Shown: in pieces, positions 1-8,830 of the stretch | Layout: each line of letters begins with the position of its first letter | Numbering within the stretch: the first letter of the stretch is position 1 | Source of the DNA: Porphyromonas cangingivalis | GTDB taxonomy: Bacteria > Bacteroidota > Bacteroidia > Bacteroidales > Porphyromonadaceae | NCBI RefSeq assembly: GCF_900638305.1 | Contig: NZ_LR134506.1 | Location: 2,232,001 to 2,296,000 of the forward strand | DNA: 64,000 nt | Direction: 5' to 3' | Position numbers and translations under genes: made by a program | Notes under the pieces: model-generated | Seen by the model: only the letters and a program-made list of their open reading frames with translations | Databases searched by the model: none | What the model was told of the DNA's origin: nothing

Positions 1-2
1 GT

Positions 3-125
3 ATGGAGTGTAGGCGCGTGCTGCAGGGATGGGGCGTGGTGCTGCTGTGCGGGTGGATGAGCAGGAACTCGTGCCAAGAAGCACAACCAAAGATAGGAAG
101 CCACAAAGTGTCAGGCTATAAATAG
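3..125 (+). CDS. possible 3' end of a truncated gene
   Basis: A frame open from the window edge runs about 40 codons and stops at TAG (123-125), convergent with the shikimate kinase gene. The peptide is unusually rich in Cys, Arg and Trp and I recognise no family. It may be the tail of a gene lying to the left, or chance. Confidence 0.2.
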   Translation: MECRRVLQGWGVVLLCGWMSRNSCQEAQPKIGSHKVSGYK

Positions 126-136
126 ATTTCATATAC

Positions 137-688
137 TTATGATTTAGGAGTGTTCAGTACTGATAGTATGTGTTCGGCCATGCGCTTCTCATCCTCGACG
201 GTCATCATCCCCGAGACATCGACAGTATGATGGGCTTGTGTATAGTAAAGCTCTCTCTTGGGTAAGGTCTCTTCGACATACCTCCGTATGCCTTCCTTGT
301 CCAAGTGTGCGACCAAGGGTCTGTCTGCTTTGCAGATCTCGAGACGGTCGGTGAGACTGTCCATGTTGCTGTAAAGGTATACGACTGTGCCACGTGACTT
401 CATGATGTCGATGTTATTGTCGGTACAAGGCATCCCTCCTCCTGTTGCAATGATGAGGTCTTTGTATTGAGACAATTCTATGAGGATGACGGTCTCACGC
501 TTCCTAAACTTATCTATACCACAGCAGGCAAACATATCTGTGATGCTGCTGTGGTATTTCTTTTCGATGTATGCATCGGTGTCGACAAATGTCCTCCCCG
601 TCATTTCGGCAAGATGACGCCCGATGGTCGTCTTGCCTACTCCTGAGAAACCGATGAGAAAAATTGGCCTCGGGTCTTCTGGTGTCAT
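137..688 (-). CDS. aroK: shikimate kinase
   Basis: Cytoplasmic kinase that phosphorylates shikimate with ATP in the shikimate (aromatic amino acid) pathway. The 183 aa length is usual for the family. A P-loop GFSGVGKTT lies near residues 13-21. It is followed by the DTDAYIE substrate-binding segment, the FRKRE arginine motif, the ATGGGMP glycine-rich segment and ADRPL of the lid. The ATG at 688 leaves only a short leader before the P-loop. A stem-loop at 728-765 separates it from the peptidase gene upstream on the same strand, so it probably has its own promoter. Nothing looks missing or unusual. Confidence 0.93.
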   Translation of the reverse strand: MTPEDPRPIFLIGFSGVGKTTIGRHLAEMTGRTFVDTDAYIEKKYHSSITDMFACCGIDKFRKRETVILIELSQYKDLIIATGGGMPCTDNNIDIMKSRGTVVYLYSNMDSLTDRLEICKADRPLVAHLDKEGIRRYVEETLPKRELYYTQAHHTVDVSGMMTVEDEKRMAEHILSVLNTPKS

Positions 689-727
689 ATTTATTTACTC
701 CTTACTGACTTGGTTCTGAATACAAAC

Positions 728-765
728 GAGGGCTGTTCCTGAAGAAAACCTCCGAAACAGCCCTC
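728..765 (-). terminator. terminator of the M23 peptidase gene
   Basis: Perfect 10-bp inverted repeat GAGGGCTGTT (728-737) / AACAGCCCTC (756-765) with an 18-nt loop, about 130 nt past the peptidase stop on the minus strand. A T-rich stretch follows in that direction. Confidence 0.6.
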
Positions 766-894
766 ATTTGGCGTACTTTAGATGGGTACACACGTAACAA
801 ATCTCACACTCCAAACAAATACTGTCAAGACCCCGCTGATCTCTCAAGATTTGTCACGCTATTACTCAGTGTGGATTATTCCTTTTGTTTTTTG

Positions 895-1911
895 TCAACT
901 TACTCTGATCGACTTACCGACCTTCAGTGTGGTCTTCGATGTCAATCCATTGAGCTTGCAAAGTTTAGCCACAGATGTGCCGTATTTGGCCGCGATGCCG
1001 GAGAGAGTATCCCCTTGACGTATCTTGTGGACGGCGATGCTTGAGCCCTTGGAGCCCGAAGACTTCTTCTTTTTGGCAAGATAAGAAGTGCCTGTGATGG
1101 CTTTTTGAGTGTTTCTCTTGACAAATACGTACTGTTCCTTGAGGGGAATACCGGTGTCAAAGTTGATGATCTCTTCCGGATTGATGGGGATACCCATAAA
1201 TCTTGTTTCGAAGTGGAGGTGTGGCCCTGTCGAACGACCGGTGTTTCCTCCGAGACCGATAGGTTCACCTGCTCTGACAATCTGTCCTTCTTGGATCAAA
1301 TGCTTCGAAAGGTGCCCATAAACTGTCTCCAACCCATTGGGGTGACGCACCACGATGTAGTTGCCATAACCCTTGCGCTCAAAACTGACGATACGCACCT
1401 TGCCATCGAAGGCCGAACGAATCGTGTCGCCCACTTGTACCTTGAGGTCTATGCCGTAGTGCATACGACGGAAGCGACGGCGGTAGCCAAATCGAGATGT
1501 GGTAGCGGTAATGGTGGTCAGGGGGTAAGAGAATTCGGTACAATTGATGGAACAAGTGTCAGGAATCTGCACGGACTTGTTTCCTGCGAAGGGATTGACA
1601 TACTCACTCCAAGAGTCCTCTCCATAGAGATCCACTGCGGGAAACTCCAACTCCTCTTCGGAGACTTCGCTCATCATTTTCTTTAGTTCAAGGACTCTTC
1701 TGTTGTCCTTGATGGGTAGATTGTCTGCCAAGAGTTCGGCCGAAGGTTTGATTTCTTCTTTGCCTTTCTTCTTAGGCTGGGTGGTTGCGGGACTGGGGAC
1801 CTCTAACTTCTGGGCAGGTACTTCCAGCTTCTTCACCGGTGGGGTCGTGGCGTTGGCAAAGCTCAATAAAAACGACCCGGAACACAGCAGTAAAATCTGT
1901 CTGAACGTCAT
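895..1911 (-). CDS. secreted M23 (LytM-type) metallopeptidase with LysM domain
   Basis: Exported peptidoglycan endopeptidase or amidase activator, 338 aa. It begins with a hydrophobic signal peptide (to about residue 21), then a Pro/Lys-rich linker and a region of unknown fold. The M23 domain (about 140-250) has the zinc ligands HYGID near residues 151-155 and HLHFE near 230-234. A C-terminal LysM repeat (about 293-337; GDTLSGIAAKYG) should bind glycan. Both zinc motifs are intact, so it could be an active enzyme rather than a degenerate NlpD/EnvC-type activator. It is followed by its own terminator and looks monocistronic. Confidence 0.88.
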   Translation of the reverse strand: MTFRQILLLCSGSFLLSFANATTPPVKKLEVPAQKLEVPSPATTQPKKKGKEEIKPSAELLADNLPIKDNRRVLELKKMMSEVSEEELEFPAVDLYGEDSWSEYVNPFAGNKSVQIPDTCSINCTEFSYPLTTITATTSRFGYRRRFRRMHYGIDLKVQVGDTIRSAFDGKVRIVSFERKGYGNYIVVRHPNGLETVYGHLSKHLIQEGQIVRAGEPIGLGGNTGRSTGPHLHFETRFMGIPINPEEIINFDTGIPLKEQYVFVKRNTQKAITGTSYLAKKKKSSGSKGSSIAVHKIRQGDTLSGIAAKYGTSVAKLCKLNGLTSKTTLKVGKSIRVS

Positions 1912-2383
1912 TAGTCTTTTCGTCTTTTGTTTATACTTGATCTTGAAGGCTCACCCTTGATGTTACTCTGCGGGAAGTTTATTCGCCGTCAAGACCGTCA
2001 CCGTTAAATAAAAGATGAAAACCATAAAAGAGCACACACTCATGATCACTCGAAAATAGCTCAAAATGAGGCGGTGTACTCCACTATGGACTTCCTCTTG
2101 ATGCGCTAAATTACAAAAACAATGGCCTACGGCAATACATTATACATGGAAAAACATCTTGATTACGTTATTTTAACAACTTTTTACTGCTTAAATAGAC
2201 CTCTTTTGGTGCCCGAAATGATTTCAGAGAAAATACGTTTTTGTGAGATAAAACGGAGCCAGAAAATCTTCTTTGCCGGGTCATGTGATTTTCGTGATCA
2301 CGTGTCACTGTCTTGTCCGACCGGAGGGTATTTTACGAGTTTTGTGTAGGAGTCTTTCAGTCAAATAGTCTTTGATAAAATGA
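1912..2383. other. intergenic region with no recognised gene
   Basis: About 470 nt between the peptidase start and the terminator of the haem operon. It is AT-rich, and the short open frames in it have no recognisable family. The only structure I see is a 10-bp palindrome CGTGATCACG at 2293-2302. It should hold the peptidase promoter on the minus strand, but I could not identify a clear TAnnTTTG box. Confidence 0.5.
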
Positions 2384-2456
2384 GGTAAGGAAATGCCCCC
2401 GAGAGGGTGAGAGGGTGACTTCTCTTCATCTCGGGGGCATTTCCTTACCTTTTTTT
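2384..2456. terminator. strong terminator at the end of the haem operon
   Basis: A perfect 21-bp inverted repeat (2384-2404 and 2429-2449) with core AAATGCCCCCGAGA and a 24-nt loop. A T7 run (2450-2456) follows on the plus strand and an A/T-rich stretch on the other side, so it could work in both directions. It lies just past the hmuV stop. Confidence 0.85.
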
Positions 2457-2481
2457 GTATCGATCGTGGAGAGGTACTTAT

Positions 2482-2883
2482 TTATTCGGGGACATAGATG
2501 ATCTCACCGTTTTCGAGTTCGTACGCCACACCTACACGCTTGCCTTTGCTCTTGGAGGAGTTGTTTTGCTCTTCTTTGGGGGTAAACTTCTTGATCTGCT
2601 TGCCCTCTTTGGTGATGATCTCCATGTTGTCTTTACCGGGGTTTTTCACGATCGTGAAGTCCTCTTTGCCAAAGATCTCTGTCATGTTCATGTGCATCAC
2701 CATCGCCACCATGAGCGATACGGCAAAGACCATGGCGACGTCGAACATATTGACGATCACGCTCAGCAGATCCTCGTCACTGTCGCTATCGAGCATAGAC
2801 TTGCGACGAGGCCGACGTAGCGGCTTCTCATGCTTGTCTTCGGATGGGCGTGGTGAGGAAGTGATCAGATTTTTTTCGTCCAT
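2482..2883 (-). CDS. hmuV: HmuV-like DUF2149 membrane protein
   Basis: Last gene of the haem operon, 133 aa. A charged Arg/Lys/Asp-rich N-terminus is followed by one transmembrane segment (about residues 48-66, MVFAVSLMVAMVMHM) and a soluble C-terminal domain. This ExbD-like topology fits the DUF2149 family named hmuV in the P. gingivalis hmuYRSTUV operon. It follows hmuU by 9 nt, and the pair resembles an ExbB/ExbD proton-channel couple. By inference the two energise haem uptake or the HmuS step. The identification rests on gene order and topology. Confidence 0.8.
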   Translation of the reverse strand: MDEKNLITSSPRPSEDKHEKPLRRPRRKSMLDSDSDEDLLSVIVNMFDVAMVFAVSLMVAMVMHMNMTEIFGKEDFTIVKNPGKDNMEIITKEGKQIKKFTPKEEQNNSSKSKGKRVGVAYELENGEIIYVPE

Positions 2884-2892
2884 GGTTCTATC

Positions 2893-3492
2893 TTATTTGG
2901 ATTTGCGTTGTTGTAGGACACGAGAGATGTAGAGGAGGTTATTCACATCCTTGGCATACCATCTCTGTTTGTATTGGAGTGTGATGAGTCCTACGGCACT
3001 GATGACGAGACCTACGACGGTTGTCGCAAACACGACCTGCATGTTGTAAGCCATACCACCGATATCTCCTGTCGAAAGCCCCACGAGGGCAGGGCTCATA
3101 GCGATGAGGGTACCGACCAGACCGAGGACAGGTCCCATCTTTGCGAGGAGACGACTCACCGTGAGATCCTTGGTCACGAGGATCTCGAAGTTGGCGATCG
3201 TGTACTCTGCGAAGTCCTCGTCCGCCCCATGCTCAAGGATGTCTCTCATGTAAGGGATCACAGGTGCGTTGTTACGCTTGGGGAGGAGGTCGACGAGGGC
3301 TTGGGTGTCATGGTCTTTGAGTTTGTCGATCATGGGCTGGAGCTTCGCCATGTTCTTGCGATTGGTGATGAACTGTCCGTAGAATGATCCTGCCAGCATG
3401 ATGGCTCTCACGAAGAGGATGATGAGCAGGATGATGTCCGGGATGAGGAGGCTGTTGGCGATGCCAAAGAGAATTTTGGAGATGAGTTCCAT
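2893..3492 (-). CDS. hmuU: HmuU-like MotA/TolQ/ExbB proton channel protein
   Basis: 199 aa with the MotA/TolQ/ExbB layout: an N-terminal transmembrane segment (about 13-38), a cytoplasmic loop, and two C-terminal segments. The family's Gly/Pro-rich motif LAKMGPVLGLVGTLIAM lies around residues 115-131 and the last helix runs about 155-175. The family forms ion-driven inner-membrane channels that power TonB-type or other envelope machines. It lies 17 nt after hmuT and 9 nt before hmuV, as expected for hmuTUV. Confidence 0.88.
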   Translation of the reverse strand: MELISKILFGIANSLLIPDIILLIILFVRAIMLAGSFYGQFITNRKNMAKLQPMIDKLKDHDTQALVDLLPKRNNAPVIPYMRDILEHGADEDFAEYTIANFEILVTKDLTVSRLLAKMGPVLGLVGTLIAMSPALVGLSTGDIGGMAYNMQVVFATTVVGLVISAVGLITLQYKQRWYAKDVNNLLYISRVLQQRKSK

Positions 3493-3509
3493 AGGTTTTG
3501 AGATGTTTT

Positions 3510-4244
3510 TTATCTGTGACGCTTAGATGTTTTGTATTTCTTTCTGAGTTCGAAGATCAGTCCCACCCCGAAGAAGACAAGGAAGACAACCAGTGCCAAG
3601 AGGTAGGAGATGAACGGTGTGGGTGTGGCCTTGGAGGGCGCAAAGAGCATCTCCTCCGTGGTGGTCGAGAAGAGTGCCGAGAGGCACAGCAAGATGGATA
3701 GAGACAGCACCAGCTCTTCGCGCATGGCACGCAGAGGGAGGGCCCATCTGAAGAGCAACGACATGAATGGGAAGAAGAGCAGTGCTCCCACACCCACAAG
3801 CAAGGCCGGGATCTTGAAGTCCACACCCGGAAGAGCGTAGATGACCTGTGTCTGGATGAAAAACAGAGTCGGCAGTACGAGGAGCGACACGTAGTACTTC
3901 TGTATCCACCAGAGTGGGGTGGCGAGCATGGTCTTGATCCTATGCCATCGGCTTTCCCTCTCGGGGTCTTTGGCTGTGGGGTGCCATTGTCTGAAGGCAA
4001 AAGCCAAGGCTATGGCGCACTCCACGGTGACCAGTATCGCCACATATTGTCGTGCTTCGTGAGATGAGAGGTAGCTTGCTATCTCGTTACGACTGCTCGT
4101 GATGGCATAGGGCATCACCAGCCACGAAAAGGCCAGCAGGAGGATACCATATACCAGGCTCCTCTTGAAGCCGATGAGACTCAGCTTGGCTGAGACGGCC
4201 AAGAGGCATAGGAGCATGACGATGTATACAAGTGTGATCATCAT
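3510..4244 (-). CDS. hmuT: HmuT-like polytopic membrane protein
   Basis: Integral inner-membrane protein with about seven hydrophobic segments and a basic C-terminal tail. No enzyme motif is visible. The position between hmuS and hmuU matches hmuT of the P. gingivalis haem operon, where the function is not established. The open frame extends upstream to a TTG at 4343, but that codon lies in the loop of a strong stem-loop (4327-4368). The ATG at 4244 sits directly before the first hydrophobic segment (ITLVYIVMLLCLLAV), so I chose it. This leaves 172 nt after hmuS. Confidence 0.72.
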   Translation of the reverse strand: MMITLVYIVMLLCLLAVSAKLSLIGFKRSLVYGILLLAFSWLVMPYAITSSRNEIASYLSSHEARQYVAILVTVECAIALAFAFRQWHPTAKDPERESRWHRIKTMLATPLWWIQKYYVSLLVLPTLFFIQTQVIYALPGVDFKIPALLVGVGALLFFPFMSLLFRWALPLRAMREELVLSLSILLCLSALFSTTTEEMLFAPSKATPTPFISYLLALVVFLVFFGVGLIFELRKKYKTSKRHR

Positions 4245-4326
4245 TGGATGGTTTTCGTTGGGGATGAGTATGATCCGTCCCTTTTCTGTCTCGTGTCGGA
4301 ATACTTTCCGGCATACGATGGACAGT

Positions 4327-4368
4327 CGTCCGTCCCTGAACAAAATGTATTCTGTCCCGGGACGGACG
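4327..4368 (-). promoter_or_regulatory. intercistronic stem-loop between hmuS and hmuT
   Basis: Perfect 10-bp inverted repeat CGTCCGTCCC (4327-4336) / GGGACGGACG (4359-4368) with a 22-nt loop. It is GC-rich and has no T-run after it on the minus strand. It may be an mRNA processing, stabilising or attenuating structure that separates expression of hmuYRS from hmuTUV. Confidence 0.55.
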
Positions 4369-4416
4369 AAGTCCCCCTATACTTGGAGGAGAGGGAAGTT
4401 TTGTGATGTGATCGGA

Positions 4417-7400
4417 TCAGTCATCGAGTCGTTTGTTGCGTTTGCGTAGACCTAATATGCCGAGTACAAGGAGTACAAGGATGACGACACCGATGCCGAT
4501 GTACCAAGCCTTTGAGGTATCATCCTCGGTCTTGAGCATCTGTTGGGATTGCTGCGAAGCAGACTTGTCTTCTTTGAGGACGATGCTCTTGTCGTCGCTC
4601 TTGACGTCGCTTCTCTTGAGCGAAGCATCCATCTGTTGAGTGTACTTTTGAGCCTGCTGAGGGTCGAGCTTCTGAGTGATAAAGTCACGCAGTTTTTCGT
4701 TCGATGTCGCAAAGCTTGCGCCCGAAGAACCATGCTCTTGGACGACCTTATTGTGCACCTCGACGAGCTTTTGGACACGTTCGGGCGAAGCGTTCCACAT
4801 CCCTTTGCGTACGGTCTCGAGCATCACCGAAGTGATTTGCTCCAATGCCGCGGGGTTCATCTTCTCGAAGAATTCCTTGGTGCCGAGGTTCTGTGTGTCT
4901 TCGATCCACATATCGTGGATGTTGTCCCAGAGCTCGTCATCGATGACCTCGGGCTTGGAGACTTCCCAGCCATACGTGTTTTCGATGATCTCTGCTATGC
5001 CACCGGCCTTGGAGTTGCCTCCCTTGGTCGCCTCTTTCACGAAATAAGGATTGAGTATCGTGCTGCGGCTCTCGATGCCGATGGCCTCCTTGAGATCCTG
5101 CATCTTGACATTGTTGCGGTTGCGATAGTCTGCGAAGAGAGCCTCGGGCTCTTTGCCTGTGACCTGAGCGATGGTGAGGTTGAGCCCGCCCATGAACTCA
5201 AACACGTGGTCGAGACTGAGTGCACCCCAGTTGTTGCTCTGGCGAGGCTGGATGATGACATCCGTATTTTCGACAGCCGCACGGAAGAGTCCCTTGGCAA
5301 AGGCTCCCCAATTGTCTGTCGACGCATAAGCCGCACCCATATTGTTGAGATAGACCTCTGCGATGTCCGCACGGTCGTCCCACTTGTCCCCTGCTTTCAT
5401 CATCTCCTGGATGCCTGTGCCATACATGCCGTTGACACCCCCAAAGACACGGACGCTTGCCCATTCGCGAGCATCCTTGGGGGACATGCCCTCTTCGACA
5501 AGGCGTTTTTCGATGTTCACGTTACCATCATGGACGAAGTTGGTATGCTTTTCCTCGGCTCCTGCGGCAGCCGCAAGAGAGACCGCTTTCGAGATGAGGT
5601 TGAGGCGAGAGGCAGCAAGGTCTCTGAACTGTCCCGAAGTCTGTACCAAGACATCGATGCGTGGACGACCAAGCTCTTCGGATGGTATGAGACGCACATC
5701 GCTCACACGACCCATGACGTCTCTGACGGGTTCGACACCGAGCATGTACAGCACTTGGGCAATGGTGGCTCCTCCGGTCTCGATGAACTCACTGCTCCAG
5801 AAGGTATAGCTCACCTTCTTGGGATAGTCACCGTGCTTCTTGACATACGTTTCGAGGGTGCTTTCGACGAGCTTCTTACCCTTCTCCCAAGCCAATTCTG
5901 TAGGTGTTACTTCGGCATTGATGCTGTATAGGTTGCGACCGGTAGGTACTGTCGATGGGTTGGCTACGGCATCTCCACCGGAAGTGGGTTCGATGTAACC
6001 TCCGTCAAGTCCTCTGATGAGACCCGAGAGTTCGAGGTACGGGCTCTGTTGCAAGCCGACCTGATAGCGGTTGATGTTGAAGAGAGTACGTGCGAGCTCT
6101 ACGATGGCATCCGCCTTGGCTTTCTTTTCGGGTGTGATGTCATTTTTTGGGGCACCGGGATGACCTCCCATACCCATGGCCTTTGCAGAGTCTGTCGGCA
6201 TGCCGCCCGGATGACCACCGGCCATGGCTTTGTTTCCATCCTTGGGCATATTGGCAGGGTGTCCGCCCTTGTTCTCTTTCTCTTTGCCTACATGATCCGG
6301 CTTCTTGCCGAACTTAGGGATCCAAGATGGGTGTCCCCCCTTCTTCTTGCCCTTGCCCATGGTAGCCGAACCATCCTTGGCAAGTTCCATATTCATACGA
6401 CCCTGCATGGCCTCCATCATTGCTGCCATGCCGGTGAGTTTTGGGGTGGTGATCTCCACGGCTTCGCGGAACTGCTCCATAGTGATGCCTGCGTAAGAGC
6501 AGACGAAGGCTGAGTCGATCTTTTTGCCGTTGAGGACTTCGCTCACGAGTCTCTTTGCCGGAGCGAGGTAATGCTCGGTCATGTAGGCCTGCTTGCGGAA
6601 GTTGTCTTCGGTGAGCTTGCCCGTCATGCGGTCGAGTGCCGCCTTGCTGTACCCAATGGGGTCACTGCTCATGGCAAGTACAGAGGAGTTGATCTTATCT
6701 GCTGTATAAGGTATGCCTGTGACATAGAGGATGGTGCTGATCTTCTCGTTGGCGATCTCTTCGGCGAAGTTGTCCAACTTCAACATCTCCTCATCGGTGT
6801 AAGGCTTGGTGAGCACACTGTCCAGTCTGAGCTCTCTGTGGATGCCCATGCGTACGGCTTCGCGCTTGACATCGAGGGCAAATTTGAGCTTGATGTCGTC
6901 TCTGTCGGCCTTTTCGTAGGAGATCATGTCCCGACGAAGCTTGTCGAACGATGCTCTCATACGGCTCTCTTCAAACGGAGGGTTGAGGTAACTGATCGTC
7001 GTAGCGTACGAACGTCGCTTCGCCATCATCGACTCTCCCACATTCGCGATCGTGTAGTAGTAGAAGTGCGGTGTGGTGCCGACAAGGGCATCCGGCCAGT
7101 CCGAATCTCCGAGAGCGACCTGCTTCTGTGGAGTAAACTCCAAGCTACCGTGTGTGCCGAAGTGTACCATCGCATCGGCATGGAACGCTTCTTTGGCCCA
7201 CAAATAAGCGGCTACATAGGGATGGGGAGGTGCAGACTTGGCACCGTGGACGATGGCGAACGAGTCTCCTCCGATGCCTGCCATAGGCTGGGGCAAGAGG
7301 ACGACGTTACCGAGGTCGACAGCCGCAATGGCGATGTAAGGACGACCGTCCTTGACTCCGCTCATATAGTTGCCGGGAGCAGGTCCGAAGAGCTCGGTTA

Positions 7401-8790
7401 GCTCGGCATACTTTTCTGCCGTAAGGCCTCTCTTGAGCCAGCCATCGTATTCCTCGGCATCGATTTGGAGGGGTGAGGCTTTCCTCATGAACTCTTCGAT
7501 GGATCCTTCGGTGAAGTCATTCAATACGGGTCCGTGCTTCATGATGAGATCCGAGAGTGCTTCGGGAGATGCAGGAAGATTGATGGTATATCCTTCGTCC
7601 TTGAGTCTCTTCAGAGTGTTGTATAGTGATGGCACGACTTCCAAACCTTGGGCTGCCATGCCGTTTTGTCCGGGACCCTTGAAGTAGTAGATCGCCACCT
7701 TCTTGTCCTTGTTGGGCTTGCTTTGAAGGGCGACGGTATTCGAGAGTATCTCGACAAACTTGTGCAGGCGAGATGGGTCGGCCACGGTCTCCACGATACC
7801 TTCGGCATTTTCTTCCTGAGTGTTGACGACATACGGATAGATTGCACCATCGAGTTCAGGCATCACAAGGCTCTGAGACATAAATCCTCCGTACATACCC
7901 ATAGGATCCTTGTCCCACTTTTCTTTCGATGTCATCACAGTGAGGGGGATGAAGAGTGGGGCATTGTAACGCTTGAGTGCTTCCACGACCTGATCGCCCG
8001 TGCCACCCGACATACGTCCGTGAGGGAAGTAGATGATCGCTTGTGGTTGGACAGCGTCCAAGAAGGCCAAGCGTCCTTGTCCCGATAGGATGGGGTAGAC
8101 ATTGAAGCCCTTGCGGTTGAGCGAGACGATCATGCTGTCGAGGTTAGCCTTGTTGCCACTGTATGGGTCATTGATGGCTCCGGTGACAGCGATGCGAGGC
8201 GCACCTTCGTGATAATGCCCGATCTTCTTGAGATAAGTGTCGAACTCATCCTTATCCTTGATCGCCACCTCTTCGTCGAGGTGGTAGAAGACCTCCGACT
8301 CGGACGGTATGACTTCGCCGGGCTCGGGTGCAAAGAACTTCTTCTTGTCTATATACTTACGAATATAGTTCGCCATAGAGAGGTAGTTCTTCCTGTTGCC
8401 ATTGTTGAGATAGTCCATGACCGAAGACTCGGTGATAGAGTCGAGGTTCGAGATGTTGTTGGCTGGGTTGGTGACACGGATGATCTTGATGGGATGTCCT
8501 TTGTCTGCATACTTCTGTATGGCAGCCCTGTGATCCTCATCGATCTTGAGTCCCATGCCCGAGACGAGTACGAAGTCGTAGGTTTTGTTGCCACGGAAGT
8601 CATTCGCCCCGATGACATCATACTCGACGTGTTTGTTTTGGTTCGACTTTACGATCGCCGAACTTTGAAATGCAGGGAAGTTCACAAGGGCGACTTTGGT
8701 CTTCCCTGCGAAGGTGTTCCATAATAGCACGAGGGCACCCACAACAATGAGGGTGCCTAATGCCATGAACAGTAGCTTACGTCTATTCAT
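4417..8790 (-). CDS. hmuS: HmuS, CobN/magnesium-chelatase-like haem-processing protein
   Basis: 1457 aa, the size of the CobN/BchH chelatase large-subunit family. The family signature HFGTHGSLEF lies near residues 543-552. Unlike soluble CobN it has an N-terminal membrane anchor (about 7-26) and a C-terminal one (about 1427-1448) followed by a basic tail, so the body is probably held in the envelope outside the cytoplasm. Family work links HmuS to removal of iron from haem under anaerobic conditions, the reverse of chelation; here that is inference. A low-complexity insert (about residues 811-883) carries four GGHP motifs. It starts 40 nt after hmuR. No ChlI/ChlD partner genes are nearby, as is usual for hmuS. 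Confidence 0.92.
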   Translation of the reverse strand: MNRRKLLFMALGTLIVVGALVLLWNTFAGKTKVALVNFPAFQSSAIVKSNQNKHVEYDVIGANDFRGNKTYDFVLVSGMGLKIDEDHRAAIQKYADKGHPIKIIRVTNPANNISNLDSITESSVMDYLNNGNRKNYLSMANYIRKYIDKKKFFAPEPGEVIPSESEVFYHLDEEVAIKDKDEFDTYLKKIGHYHEGAPRIAVTGAINDPYSGNKANLDSMIVSLNRKGFNVYPILSGQGRLAFLDAVQPQAIIYFPHGRMSGGTGDQVVEALKRYNAPLFIPLTVMTSKEKWDKDPMGMYGGFMSQSLVMPELDGAIYPYVVNTQEENAEGIVETVADPSRLHKFVEILSNTVALQSKPNKDKKVAIYYFKGPGQNGMAAQGLEVVPSLYNTLKRLKDEGYTINLPASPEALSDLIMKHGPVLNDFTEGSIEEFMRKASPLQIDAEEYDGWLKRGLTAEKYAELTELFGPAPGNYMSGVKDGRPYIAIAAVDLGNVVLLPQPMAGIGGDSFAIVHGAKSAPPHPYVAAYLWAKEAFHADAMVHFGTHGSLEFTPQKQVALGDSDWPDALVGTTPHFYYYTIANVGESMMAKRRSYATTISYLNPPFEESRMRASFDKLRRDMISYEKADRDDIKLKFALDVKREAVRMGIHRELRLDSVLTKPYTDEEMLKLDNFAEEIANEKISTILYVTGIPYTADKINSSVLAMSSDPIGYSKAALDRMTGKLTEDNFRKQAYMTEHYLAPAKRLVSEVLNGKKIDSAFVCSYAGITMEQFREAVEITTPKLTGMAAMMEAMQGRMNMELAKDGSATMGKGKKKGGHPSWIPKFGKKPDHVGKEKENKGGHPANMPKDGNKAMAGGHPGGMPTDSAKAMGMGGHPGAPKNDITPEKKAKADAIVELARTLFNINRYQVGLQQSPYLELSGLIRGLDGGYIEPTSGGDAVANPSTVPTGRNLYSINAEVTPTELAWEKGKKLVESTLETYVKKHGDYPKKVSYTFWSSEFIETGGATIAQVLYMLGVEPVRDVMGRVSDVRLIPSEELGRPRIDVLVQTSGQFRDLAASRLNLISKAVSLAAAAGAEEKHTNFVHDGNVNIEKRLVEEGMSPKDAREWASVRVFGGVNGMYGTGIQEMMKAGDKWDDRADIAEVYLNNMGAAYASTDNWGAFAKGLFRAAVENTDVIIQPRQSNNWGALSLDHVFEFMGGLNLTIAQVTGKEPEALFADYRNRNNVKMQDLKEAIGIESRSTILNPYFVKEATKGGNSKAGGIAEIIENTYGWEVSKPEVIDDELWDNIHDMWIEDTQNLGTKEFFEKMNPAALEQITSVMLETVRKGMWNASPERVQKLVEVHNKVVQEHGSSGASFATSNEKLRDFITQKLDPQQAQKYTQQMDASLKRSDVKSDDKSIVLKEDKSASQQSQQMLKTEDDTSKAWYIGIGVVILVLLVLGILGLRKRNKRLDD

Positions 8791-8830
8791 AGTAATTGGT
8801 CTATTTTAAGTTTGTTTTTTCTTGATAGTA

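Noticed and set aside
1105-1686. 193-codon frame opposite the M23 peptidase
   Set aside because: Antisense shadow of a well-supported gene, no recognisable domain.
4244-4343. N-terminal extension of HmuT to a TTG at 4343
   Set aside because: The start would lie in a hairpin loop and the added residues are basic and unlike a membrane protein start.
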